A stretch of DNA of 12,504 nucleotides from assembly GCA_039934475.1 (NCBI GenBank), contig JBDTMC010000215.1:1-12504 (forward strand), in the 5' to 3' direction. The notes under the pieces are model-generated. The model saw only the letters and a list, made by a program, of their open reading frames with translations, was not told where the DNA came from and made no database searches. Of the stretch, positions 1-7,063 are shown piece by piece (the stretch's first letter is position 1; every line of letters starts with the position of its first letter). The stretch comes from JBDTMC01 sp039934475. GTDB taxonomy: Bacteria > Acidobacteriota > Terriglobia > Bryobacterales > Bryobacteraceae. The position numbers and the translations under genes are program-made.

Positions 1-1119
1 GTCACGCAGTTCGATCTCGCCACGCTCCCCAAAGACAGCCTCCTCTGCCGCTATCGCGATATCCCCGTGCAATGCGGCCCGCGCGGTCTCACCCCCACCC
101 GCGGACACCTCTTCCGCAACCTCGGTGGCGGCCGCTTCAAGGACACAACGGCCGAATCCGGCATCGGCAAAGCCGCACCGTCGTATGGCCTCGGTGTGGT
201 CTGGGGCGACTACGACAACGACGGCAAACCCGACCTCTTTGAAGCCAATGACTCCCTGCCCAACTACCTCTTTCACAACCTCGGCAACGGCAAGTTCGAA
301 GAAGTGGCGCTGGCCGCCGGCGTAGCCGTCCGGGATGACGGCCGCGAGCAAGCCGGCATGGGAGCCGATTTCGGCGACTATGACAACGACGGCCTGCTCG
401 ACCTCGTCGTCACCACATTCTCCGACGACTACAAGACCGTCTTTCACAACAACGGCAACGGCGAATTCAGTGACGCGTCCATGGCCGCAGGCTTAGTACA
501 ACCCACCTGGAACCTGCTCAGTTGGGGCGTCCAGTTTGTTGACCTCAACAACGACGGCTACCTCGACTTCTCCATGGCCAACGGCCACGTCTATCCCGAA
601 GTCGATCAGCACGCGCTGTCCACAACCTACCGTCAAACGCCGTCGTACTTCCTCAACCTCAAGAACGGAAAGTTTAAGGACGTGGGATCGGAATCAGGCC
701 CTGTCTTCAAGCAGCTTCAATCCGCGCGCGGTCTCGCCGTGGGCGACCTGGACAACGATGGCGCCATGGACATCGTCATCTCCAATCTCGATGCGCAGCC
801 GTGGGTGATCCACAACCCCGGTCCCGCCGGCCATTGGCTATTGCTTAAGCTGAAAGGCACGGTTTCCAATCGCGACGCTGTCGGCGCCCGCGTCACCGCC
901 ACCACCGGCTCCCTCAAGCAAATCCGAGAAGTAAAGAGTGGAGGCAGCTACCAATCGCACAGCGACTTCCGCGTACACTTCGGCCTTGGTGATGCGGCGA
1001 CCGTTGATGAATTGAAAATCCGCTGGCCGAACGGCAACACCCAAACCCTCACCGCGGTGAAGGCGAATCAGATCCTCACTATCGAAGAGCCTAAGGCTTC
1101 CCCTCCAAAGACTCCGTGA
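1..1119 (+). CDS. FG-GAP/VCBS repeat protein with C-terminal ASPIC/UnbV domain (CRTAC1-like), 5' end missing
   Basis: The frame is open to the left edge, so the start and any signal peptide lie outside the window; 372 codons are visible. A GTG at 67 is in frame, but clear family sequence precedes it (LCRYRDIPVQCGPRGL, a signature typical of CRTAC1-like bacterial proteins), so I do not take it as the start. FG-GAP-type repeats follow, with calcium-loop cores DYDNDGKPD, DYDNDGLLD, DLNNDGYLD and DLDNDGAMD, which predict a beta-propeller. The last ~75 residues form an ASPIC/UnbV domain (GARVTATTG, then VHFGLGDA and IRWPNG). Such proteins are usually exported and of unknown biochemical role; adhesion or carbohydrate binding is only a guess. 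The 3' end overlaps the convergent TPR gene by 29 bp. Family assignment is secure, function is not. Confidence 0.92.
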   Translation, partial: VTQFDLATLPKDSLLCRYRDIPVQCGPRGLTPTRGHLFRNLGGGRFKDTTAESGIGKAAPSYGLGVVWGDYDNDGKPDLFEANDSLPNYLFHNLGNGKFEEVALAAGVAVRDDGREQAGMGADFGDYDNDGLLDLVVTTFSDDYKTVFHNNGNGEFSDASMAAGLVQPTWNLLSWGVQFVDLNNDGYLDFSMANGHVYPEVDQHALSTTYRQTPSYFLNLKNGKFKDVGSESGPVFKQLQSARGLAVGDLDNDGAMDIVISNLDAQPWVIHNPGPAGHWLLLKLKGTVSNRDAVGARVTATTGSLKQIREVKSGGSYQSHSDFRVHFGLGDAATVDELKIRWPNGNTQTLTAVKANQILTIEEPKASPPKTP

Positions 1120-2728
1120 CGTCTTTGATGTCCTTCTGCACGCGCGTCAGCCGCTTCCTGCTCAGCTCCTGATACTTCGCAAATTCCGCCTGCGCCTCCG
1201 CTGCCTTCCCCATCTTTCGATAGGCATTGGCCAGCACATAGTGCACGCGGTCGTTCTCCGGATCGCCCGCCGCCACTCGCAACAACACGGTCACGGCGTC
1301 GCTATAGCGCGCTTTCAAAATCAACGCCCGCCCCAAATCAAACTGCGCCGCGCTCATACCCGGATGCGACTGCAATGCTTCCGTGAGGTGTTCAATCGCC
1401 TCATCGGCCTTGCCTCGCTCCGTGTAAATGCTTCCCAGCCGGTAGTGCGCCAGCCCATGGTGCGGATTGCGTTTCAGTTCTTCCAGCAGCCAGCGCTCGG
1501 CTTCGTCATACTGCTGCATCTTCCAATACACCTGGCCGATCGCAAAACGAATCCCCGAGAGATCCGGCTGTTTTGCCAAAGCAGTCTGATAAGACGCAAG
1601 GGCTTTTTGATACTCCGTCTTCTGTTCCTGTTGCTCACCGCTCAACTGGTGCACGCGATACGAATCGGGATTGATCGCGATCATCTGCCGCAACACTAAC
1701 TCCGCCCATCGCTGGTAGTTCTTCCCCAGCGCCAACAGCACGTCCAGATTTTGCGCATCCCGAACCAGCAGTTCCTTCAACGCGGCCTCAGCCGTCGCGC
1801 ATTCGTACGCTTCGCTCTGCGTATTTGCCTGGAACAGCCGCGTCCAGGCAGCCACTGCCGCCGGCGCTGGCAGCGATCGCTTCGCATACTGGCGCGCCAC
1901 CTCGTCCGCCGGCTGCAACCCAGTCAGCGCTTCTCTTGCCTGTCGCGCCCGCGCTGCATCCCCTCGCGCCGTATAAACCTGCGCCAGATCGAAGTTCGCC
2001 TTCGCATCCGCACCGGTAATGGAGACCGTACTCAACCTCTCGCCTACTGGCTCCAACGACGGAACCGATCCCGCAAAATCCGGCCGCAGCGTCACCGCCA
2101 CCCGATACTCCGCCCGCGCCTGCTCTGCGCGATTCTCCGAAGCAAACCGCTCCGCTTGCAACAGCGAAACCACAGCCGCGCGCGGATTCAGTTGCCCGAT
2201 CTTCTGGAACGTCGCCGACGCATTCTCTTCGTTCGTCTTCGCCAGTTGGTAGAGCACCTCAATGTCCTTCGGCCGCAGTTCCGCAGCCCGCCGGAATTCC
2301 CGCAACGCCTCACCCTGCCGGCCCAACGCTGCCTCGCTCGCCCCCAGCCAGAACCGCGCCTCCGGTTCCGCCATCTTCCCATTCAACGCGACGCTCTTCC
2401 GCAGAGCGCCAAGAGCCTTCTCAAACTGGTTGGTCTTGTAGTAGTCCATCCCCAGAAACAGGAACGAACCCCACATAGTGGGATCCGCCGCCACGGCCCG
2501 ATTGAACTCTGCAATCGCCTCCGTAAACTGGTTCCGCAGATGGTAAGTCAGCCCCAGGCTCTGCCGGATCGCCGCCATCTCAGGATGTTCGGCCAGAATC
2601 GCCTGGTACTGCGCGCCCGCGCTTGCGTAGTCCTGCTTTCGCTCCGCCTGCTGCGCCGCTTCCAGCCGTTGACGCACGTCCGCATCGGCGCCAGGCGCAA
2701 GTAGGAAAAGGAGCCAAAGGGCAATCAC
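1091..2728 (-). CDS. Exported tetratricopeptide-repeat (TPR) protein
   Basis: 545 residues. A short hydrophobic N-terminus (IALWLLFLLAPGADA) looks like a signal peptide, so the protein probably acts in the periplasm or at the envelope. The rest is alpha-helical TPR repeats. The clearest are near residues 50-120 (LGLTYHLRNQFTEAIAEFNRA, FLGMDYYKTNQFEKALGAL) and 375-515 (IGQVYWKMQQYDEAERWL, LGSIYTERGKADEAIEHL, LANAYRKMGKAAEAQAEF). A more degenerate middle lies between them, and the end is basic and possibly coiled coil. TPRs mediate protein-protein contacts; no enzyme domain is visible. The GTG start at 2728 is supported by an AGGAA Shine-Dalgarno six bases upstream, which overlaps the TAG stop of the lytic transglycosylase gene. 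It is therefore probably co-transcribed and translationally coupled as the last gene of that cluster. Its partner is unknown. Confidence 0.85.
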   Translation of the reverse strand: MIALWLLFLLAPGADADVRQRLEAAQQAERKQDYASAGAQYQAILAEHPEMAAIRQSLGLTYHLRNQFTEAIAEFNRAVAADPTMWGSFLFLGMDYYKTNQFEKALGALRKSVALNGKMAEPEARFWLGASEAALGRQGEALREFRRAAELRPKDIEVLYQLAKTNEENASATFQKIGQLNPRAAVVSLLQAERFASENRAEQARAEYRVAVTLRPDFAGSVPSLEPVGERLSTVSITGADAKANFDLAQVYTARGDAARARQAREALTGLQPADEVARQYAKRSLPAPAAVAAWTRLFQANTQSEAYECATAEAALKELLVRDAQNLDVLLALGKNYQRWAELVLRQMIAINPDSYRVHQLSGEQQEQKTEYQKALASYQTALAKQPDLSGIRFAIGQVYWKMQQYDEAERWLLEELKRNPHHGLAHYRLGSIYTERGKADEAIEHLTEALQSHPGMSAAQFDLGRALILKARYSDAVTVLLRVAAGDPENDRVHYVLANAYRKMGKAAEAQAEFAKYQELSRKRLTRVQKDIKDVTESLEGKP

Positions 2729-2734
2729 GAATCG

Positions 2735-2739
2735 TTCCT
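2735..2739 (-). promoter_or_regulatory. Shine-Dalgarno of the TPR gene embedded in the upstream stop codon
   Basis: On the minus strand the junction reads TAGGAACGATTCGTG. TAG ends the transglycosylase gene, AGGAA is the ribosome site and GTG starts the TPR gene. The six-base spacing fits, supports the GTG start and indicates translational coupling. Confidence 0.6.
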
Positions 2740-5113
2740 AGTGCCCGTTATCCGCGGCCAGCGTGGGCGTCGCATACAACCTACGATACAGATCCGCATT
2801 GCGCAAAACGATCTGAACATACTCCCTGGTTTGCGTAATCGGAATCGATTCGATGAACTCCGCCGGCTCCTTGTAATCCGCCCACGTCAGCCAGTTGTCC
2901 GCGCGCGATTTTCCCGCGTTATACGAAGCCAGCACCGGCTCCCACTTGCCACTAAACGAGTTCAACAGGCTGCGCAGGAAATACGAACCCAGCCTCAGGT
3001 TTATGCCCGGGTCATACAGCAGAGACGTGGTAAAGCGAGGGATACCCACCCGCTTGCTCAGTGACCGTCCTGTCGCCGGCATTACTTGCGCCAGCCCATA
3101 GGCGCCGGCATACGAAACCACGCGCGCATTGAACTCCGATTCCTGGCGCACCAGTGCGGCCACCGAGTACGGGTCCAGGTCGAACTCCTTCGCGCTCTCC
3201 TCTAATTTCGCCCGGTATGGGATAGGAAACGCCAGCCGCCAGAACGCCGCCGGAGCCGATTCCACAGTCAAATACAAATAGTCGGGCACCAGTCCCTTGA
3301 TGAAGCGAATCCCCTGGTCCGGACTTCCCCGCCGCGTTGCCAGTGTCGCCAGTTCCATCGCCAGCAAGGGCGCCGGACCCTCGTTCTTCGCCCCGTACCG
3401 CAATTCGCTCTCCGCCAAATCATCCAGCCCCGCGGTCACCAGAAGCCGCGCCCGGTCCAGACGATGCTTTGCCAACGGAGTCATCTCAAACGCCAGGTTC
3501 TGATTCCGAGCCGGCCATTCCACCTCGCTCAGAAACTTCGCCACTCCCGTATCGCTGCCCGCATTCGCCAGCACGCCGAGCCGCTGCTTCGCCAGCATCG
3601 CGTAATACGCATTCGGGTACCGCGCCGGCACTTCGCTGAAATACGTTCGAGCCGCCGCTGGCTTGTTGTGAGTCTCCGCCAGCCGCCCCAAAAAGTACAG
3701 CGCTGCCCCGCCCTTGTCCGTTGCTGGAAACGCCTTCAGATGATGACGCAGCATCTCGTCGGCGTTCCCGCGCCGCTGGATGTAATGCAGCCACGTCACC
3801 TTCCAGTCGCAATACATGCCATCCGCAGCATCGGGAAAATTCTCAGCACCAGCCTTGTAGTAACGCTCGTACTTCTCCGGTTCGTTCTGCATCTGATAGC
3901 GATTGCCCGCCATCACCAAAGCCTTCAAACGCCACGGCGACTTGCCATGCTTGTTCAACTGATCCATCGCATGGTTGAAATCATTGTCGTTGTCCGTACG
4001 CCGGTAGCACGACGCAATGTAGAACAACCGCTCCGCATCCGCCTCTTTATCCTTCACGTCCACCGACTTCAGATAACGCAGCGCGCTCAAGCTATCGCCG
4101 CCTAGAAAAGTCGCCGCGCCGATGCGCACCCGGGCCACATCGCGCTCTGCCGCCGGCATCGCCGGCAACGTCTCTTCCAACTCCTCGCGCGCCGCCGCAT
4201 AGCGCTTCCCCGCCAGAATCAGATCGATCCGCGACAGGATCTGGCGGGAAGAAGGGACTGGAAACGAAGCCCCCAGTTCCGTCCGCAAACGCTTCAACGC
4301 AGTGGAAGCTTGCGCGGCGTCAAACGCATTCGGATACTCGTAGTACACGCGCTGCCAGCTCAACGCTGCCGCTTGCGGATCATGCGCCGCCTCGTAACAC
4401 GAAGCCAGCAGGGCCTCGCCCTTCGGTTGCGGCAGCCGCGGGCTGAAGCTCTTCAAGATCGCGATTGCCGCCGCCGGATTCCCATACGCCAGGTTCGCCT
4501 TCGCCGCCACCAGCGCCGCATTCCCAAGCAAAGGCGAATCCGGAGCCACCGTCCAAATCGGTTCAATCGCCTTCAACGCAGCCGCCGGATCGCCACCCTC
4601 CAACGCCGCGTCCGCCGTCCAATAAGCGACGTAGTCCGCCAACACCGGCAGCCGCGCTTGCGCCGCCCGTAAACTCGCCGGAGCGCCGGCAAACTGCTTG
4701 CTCTCCGTATCGGCGATGCCCAACGCCAGGTAAGCAAGCGCCCCGTTCTGATTCTTTTGCGCCGACGCATACGCCGCCAGCGCCGCGCGGTTCGGCGCAT
4801 TCGGCGTAGCCCGCAACTTCCGCACCATCGCCTGCAAAGGAGTGGCAGAAACGTCCACGGGCACAGCCAGCGGAGGCGGCGGCACAACCTTCTTAGACGC
4901 CGTGTTCGTCTTCCTAGTAGACGCCGTAGTCTTCTTCGCGGTCGTTGATGTCTTCTTCTTTGACTTGGTTTTCGACTTGGCCGTCTTCGAAGCCGCCCCG
5001 TCCGCCGGACGCGGTCCGAACAACAGGACGCAGACCGCCGCCGCGATCAACGCGGCAGTCAGTCTAAACCAGCGGGCCCGGATAATCGGGACCAAGCAAG
5101 GTAGGGTCTTCAT
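2738..5113 (-). CDS. Lytic murein transglycosylase, GH23 SLT domain with helical-repeat N-terminal arm
   Basis: 791 residues from the ATG at 5113. I chose this over an in-frame ATG 32 codons upstream because it puts a signal peptide (basic n-region RARWFR, core LTAALIAAAVCVLL) at the N-terminus. A lysine/threonine/serine-rich stretch follows (about 42-75), then a proline linker (PPPPLAVPV), a long helical-repeat arm like the Slt70 superhelix (about 85-630), and a C-terminal SLT domain. All SLT motifs are present: RQESEFN with the likely catalytic acid Glu658, GLAQVMPATG (673-682), SYNAG (730-734) and SIPITQTREYVQ. The family cleaves the MurNAc-GlcNAc bond of peptidoglycan to give 1,6-anhydro-MurNAc, in the periplasm. 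Its 5' end overlaps the upstream GAF-like gene by 50 bp, and its TAG lies 9 bp from the TPR gene. No clear Shine-Dalgarno precedes the ATG, so coupling to the upstream gene is plausible. Confidence 0.94.
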   Translation of the reverse strand: MKTLPCLVPIIRARWFRLTAALIAAAVCVLLFGPRPADGAASKTAKSKTKSKKKTSTTAKKTTASTRKTNTASKKVVPPPPLAVPVDVSATPLQAMVRKLRATPNAPNRAALAAYASAQKNQNGALAYLALGIADTESKQFAGAPASLRAAQARLPVLADYVAYWTADAALEGGDPAAALKAIEPIWTVAPDSPLLGNAALVAAKANLAYGNPAAAIAILKSFSPRLPQPKGEALLASCYEAAHDPQAAALSWQRVYYEYPNAFDAAQASTALKRLRTELGASFPVPSSRQILSRIDLILAGKRYAAAREELEETLPAMPAAERDVARVRIGAATFLGGDSLSALRYLKSVDVKDKEADAERLFYIASCYRRTDNDNDFNHAMDQLNKHGKSPWRLKALVMAGNRYQMQNEPEKYERYYKAGAENFPDAADGMYCDWKVTWLHYIQRRGNADEMLRHHLKAFPATDKGGAALYFLGRLAETHNKPAAARTYFSEVPARYPNAYYAMLAKQRLGVLANAGSDTGVAKFLSEVEWPARNQNLAFEMTPLAKHRLDRARLLVTAGLDDLAESELRYGAKNEGPAPLLAMELATLATRRGSPDQGIRFIKGLVPDYLYLTVESAPAAFWRLAFPIPYRAKLEESAKEFDLDPYSVAALVRQESEFNARVVSYAGAYGLAQVMPATGRSLSKRVGIPRFTTSLLYDPGINLRLGSYFLRSLLNSFSGKWEPVLASYNAGKSRADNWLTWADYKEPAEFIESIPITQTREYVQIVLRNADLYRRLYATPTLAADNGH

Positions 5114-6133
5114 TAGCAAGTGTACGTACCAACTCCAGATGGAAATAGTCGACCATCGAGGAACTGCTTGCGATGAACTGGCGGTAGAAAGCCTCGCGGC
5201 CGGTATCAATGTCTTGACGCAAAGCGTCGTAAAGTCGCGATTCGGCGCGGCCTGCTTTCACAGCGCCCGACTTATACAGCCGCATCTCGGCCACCTGCAC
5301 TCGAGCAAATCGTTGCGCCCGCGAATGGACATCCTGCTCGTCTTTACTCAGCGCAACCGGCGCGGCCGCCGGCTTGGCGCCCTCACTCGCGGTCAAGGAA
5401 ACCAACCCCGCCGGACGCTTCTCCTGCACCAGCGCTTCCAGCGCCTTCGCCGCCACCGCCGTAATCAGTTCCAGTCCGTTCACGTCCACCGGCTCGGCGC
5501 CCGCTTCCCCATACAACACGGCCACAACTTTTTGCCGTCCGATCAAAGGAAACAGGAAAGCTTTCCCTTCCTCGTTCGCCGGCAGGGCCCGCCCCAACGT
5601 CTCGCCCAACTCACCCACAGACCGAACGGCAACCACCGTCTCCTTGCCATCAATCGCCGCCGCGAAAGCAGGCGCCGACACAGTGGCAAATTCCACCCCC
5701 GTCTGCAGATCGACAGGCTGCTCCTGCGGAGCCCGCACCCCTTCGCACCGCAACCGGTCCCCCGCCGCCGAAAACAGCGCCGCACGGAAGCACAACTCCC
5801 GCGTCGCATCCAGCAGCGCCCGGCTCCATTCCTGCACATTGGCGCTCTGCGCCAGCCGCCGCGCCGAGCGATTGAAATCCTCGCTCCGCTGCCGCCGTGC
5901 GCTCTCTCGTTCGCCCGCTCCAACTGCTCCTGCGCCCGCCGCAGCAAGTCGCCAAACCGGTCTTCCACCACCCGCTCAATGTGATCGGCCCAACCCCGTT
6001 GCAGTTCTTCCTGCACCCGCTCCACATGCAATTGAAACGCCCCCGCAAGCTGTTCGCGAGCCGTCGATCGGATGTCCGCCAGGACATCGTCGAGAGGGGG
6101 TACAGGCTGCATTGTGATATCGGTGCCGCTCAT
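5064..6133 (-). CDS. Coiled-coil plus GAF-like domain protein, reading frame broken by an apparent frameshift
   Basis: Two reading frames make one sensible protein of about 350 residues. From the ATG at 6133 (or 6148) the first frame encodes ~78 helical residues with coiled-coil character (FQLHVERVQEELQRGW, then RRAQEQLERANERA). Coding character then moves to another frame (RRQRSEDFNRSARRLAQSAN, VQEWSRALLDATRELC) that runs to the TAG at 5064. The second frame has no ATG, GTG or TTG between its upstream TGA and the GTG at 5837, which sits inside a predicted helix, so 5837 is unlikely to be a true start. Residues after that GTG resemble a GAF-type sensory fold (AALFSAAGDRLRCEG, KAFLFPLIGRQKVVAVLYGE). 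A basic helical tail follows (RAQRFARVQVAEMRLY, DYFHLELVRTLA) and ends LGPDYPGPLV. No signal peptide, so cytoplasmic; no output domain seen. First gene of the cluster with the transglycosylase. Whether the break is a sequencing error or a real mutation cannot be told here. Confidence 0.72.
5901..5910 (-). other. Apparent frameshift site at a short CT/GA tract
   Basis: The plus strand reads CTCTCTC at 5902-5908. On the coding strand this is GAGAGAG, between the two coding frames of the GAF-like gene. Removing one GA unit (or adding one base) would join ANE to SARRQRSEDF without a stop. Confidence 0.55.
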
Positions 6134-6203
6134 GAAAGGTAAGTTCATTCACAGTGTAACGCAGGGCCATCTTGCGAATGGAGATTTGCTTCCGCGATAG
6201 TGG

Positions 6204-6920
6204 GTGGAGATGGTGCGAATCTTCCTCCTCGGAGCCACGCTGATCGGCCTATACGCGGTCCTGCTGTGCACGCCCCACCCGCTCTTCCCTCACGCCGTGA
6301 AGGCCAACAACATCACCCTTCACTCTGACGTGCCCCTCCCCGAACCCGCCGCCCGCCACGTGCTGGAACTCTCCCTTCGAAAACTGGAGCGTTCCCCGCT
6401 CTATTCATCCAACCACGGTTACAGTGTCTTCCTCTGCAACGCGCCTTGGCGCCAGCGCCTCTTATTTAACAAGGACTACGGCGTCGGCGGCGTTGCACCC
6501 TATCCCATCTCGCCCAACGTCTTCCTACGCGACGCCCGCATCCAAGACAACCGCCTCATCGCCCCCAGTGGTAAGCCCGTCGCCGGTGATCGCACCCTCG
6601 ACTATTTCATCGCCCACGAAATCACTCACCAGTTGACCGGCCAGGCCATCGGCCCTCTCCGCTACTACCAACTCCCTCAGTGGGTGCGCGAAGGATACGC
6701 CGACTACATTGGCAAAGGTGACACCTTCCACTACAACGAAGCCCGCCAAGCCTTCCTCGACCACAAACCGGAAATGGACTGGAACCGCTCCGGTCTCTAT
6801 CGTCGGTTTCATCTCCTGGTGGCTTATCTGCTCGACCAGCAACACTGGAGCGTCGGGCGACTGCTCGCCAACCCACCCTCCCAAACCGCGGTGGAAGCCA
6901 TGGTGGTCGCGCTGCAATAA
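6204..6920 (+). CDS. Membrane-anchored gluzincin-type zinc peptidase
   Basis: 238 residues. One hydrophobic segment near the N-terminus (about 5-23, IFLLGATLIGLYAVLLC) is a membrane anchor or uncleaved signal, so the rest should face the periplasm. The zinc site is HEITH at 138-142 within YFIAHEITHQLTG, and WVREGYADYIG (Glu163) supplies the probable third ligand. The HExxH plus downstream E(G)xA pattern matches gluzincin peptidases such as the peptidase MA-like group. The substrate is unknown. The start is uncertain: GTG at 6204 and ATG at 6210 are both in frame, with a GGTGGAG stretch just upstream of and touching the ATG. The gene is divergent from the GAF-like/transglycosylase cluster with only about 55-70 bp between them, so the two may share a control region. 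It converges on the cytochrome gene. Zinc peptidase is well supported, the exact family is not. Confidence 0.82.
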   Translation: MEMVRIFLLGATLIGLYAVLLCTPHPLFPHAVKANNITLHSDVPLPEPAARHVLELSLRKLERSPLYSSNHGYSVFLCNAPWRQRLLFNKDYGVGGVAPYPISPNVFLRDARIQDNRLIAPSGKPVAGDRTLDYFIAHEITHQLTGQAIGPLRYYQLPQWVREGYADYIGKGDTFHYNEARQAFLDHKPEMDWNRSGLYRRFHLLVAYLLDQQHWSVGRLLANPPSQTAVEAMVVALQ

Positions 6921-7014
6921 ATAGCCCGGCGAGAAACGGGAATCAAAAAAGAACTGAAAATAAGGGCCTTATCGGCGTTTTTCAGCGTTATTCGGCGGCC
7001 CACAATGCTATGCC

Positions 7015-7050
7015 AAAAAAAAGGGGAAGGAGCCGCAAAGACTCCTTCCC
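7015..7050 (-). terminator. Intrinsic (rho-independent) terminator of the cytochrome gene
   Basis: On the minus strand a perfect 9-bp stem, GGGAAGGAG (7050-7042) with CTCCTTCCC (7032-7024), encloses a 9-nt loop. It is followed by one C and eight T residues (7022-7015). It begins 13 bp beyond the TAA of the cytochrome gene. The plus strand has no T run after the stem, so it should work mainly for the minus-strand transcript. Confidence 0.88.
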
Positions 7051-7063
7051 TAGACTGCGCGAC

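Noticed and set aside
1751..2704. Open frame of 317 codons on the plus strand
   Set aside because: Antisense to the TPR gene; arginine- and leucine-rich shadow without signal, domain or ribosome site.
5543..5900. Continuation of the first frame of the GAF-like gene beyond the GA tract
   Set aside because: The product turns arginine/cysteine/tryptophan-rich (WRRAPMCRNGAGRCW), while the other frame gives a GAF-like fold, so this is the shadow side of the frameshift.
4842..5984. Open frame of 380 codons on the plus strand
   Set aside because: It crosses the transglycosylase start and the GAF-like gene in antisense. The product is low-complexity and arginine-rich, with no domain.
6134..6203. 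Divergent promoters between the GAF-like gene and the peptidase
   Set aside because: A TACACT lies four bases before the ATG at 6148 on the minus strand and a GATAGT lies on the plus strand, but no convincing -35 elements are at the right distance.
6921..6985. Possible terminator for the zinc peptidase gene
   Set aside because: CCCG/CGGG has only four pairs and no T run. ATAAG-GGC-CTTAT has five pairs, with its T run five bases away. Neither is strong enough to call.
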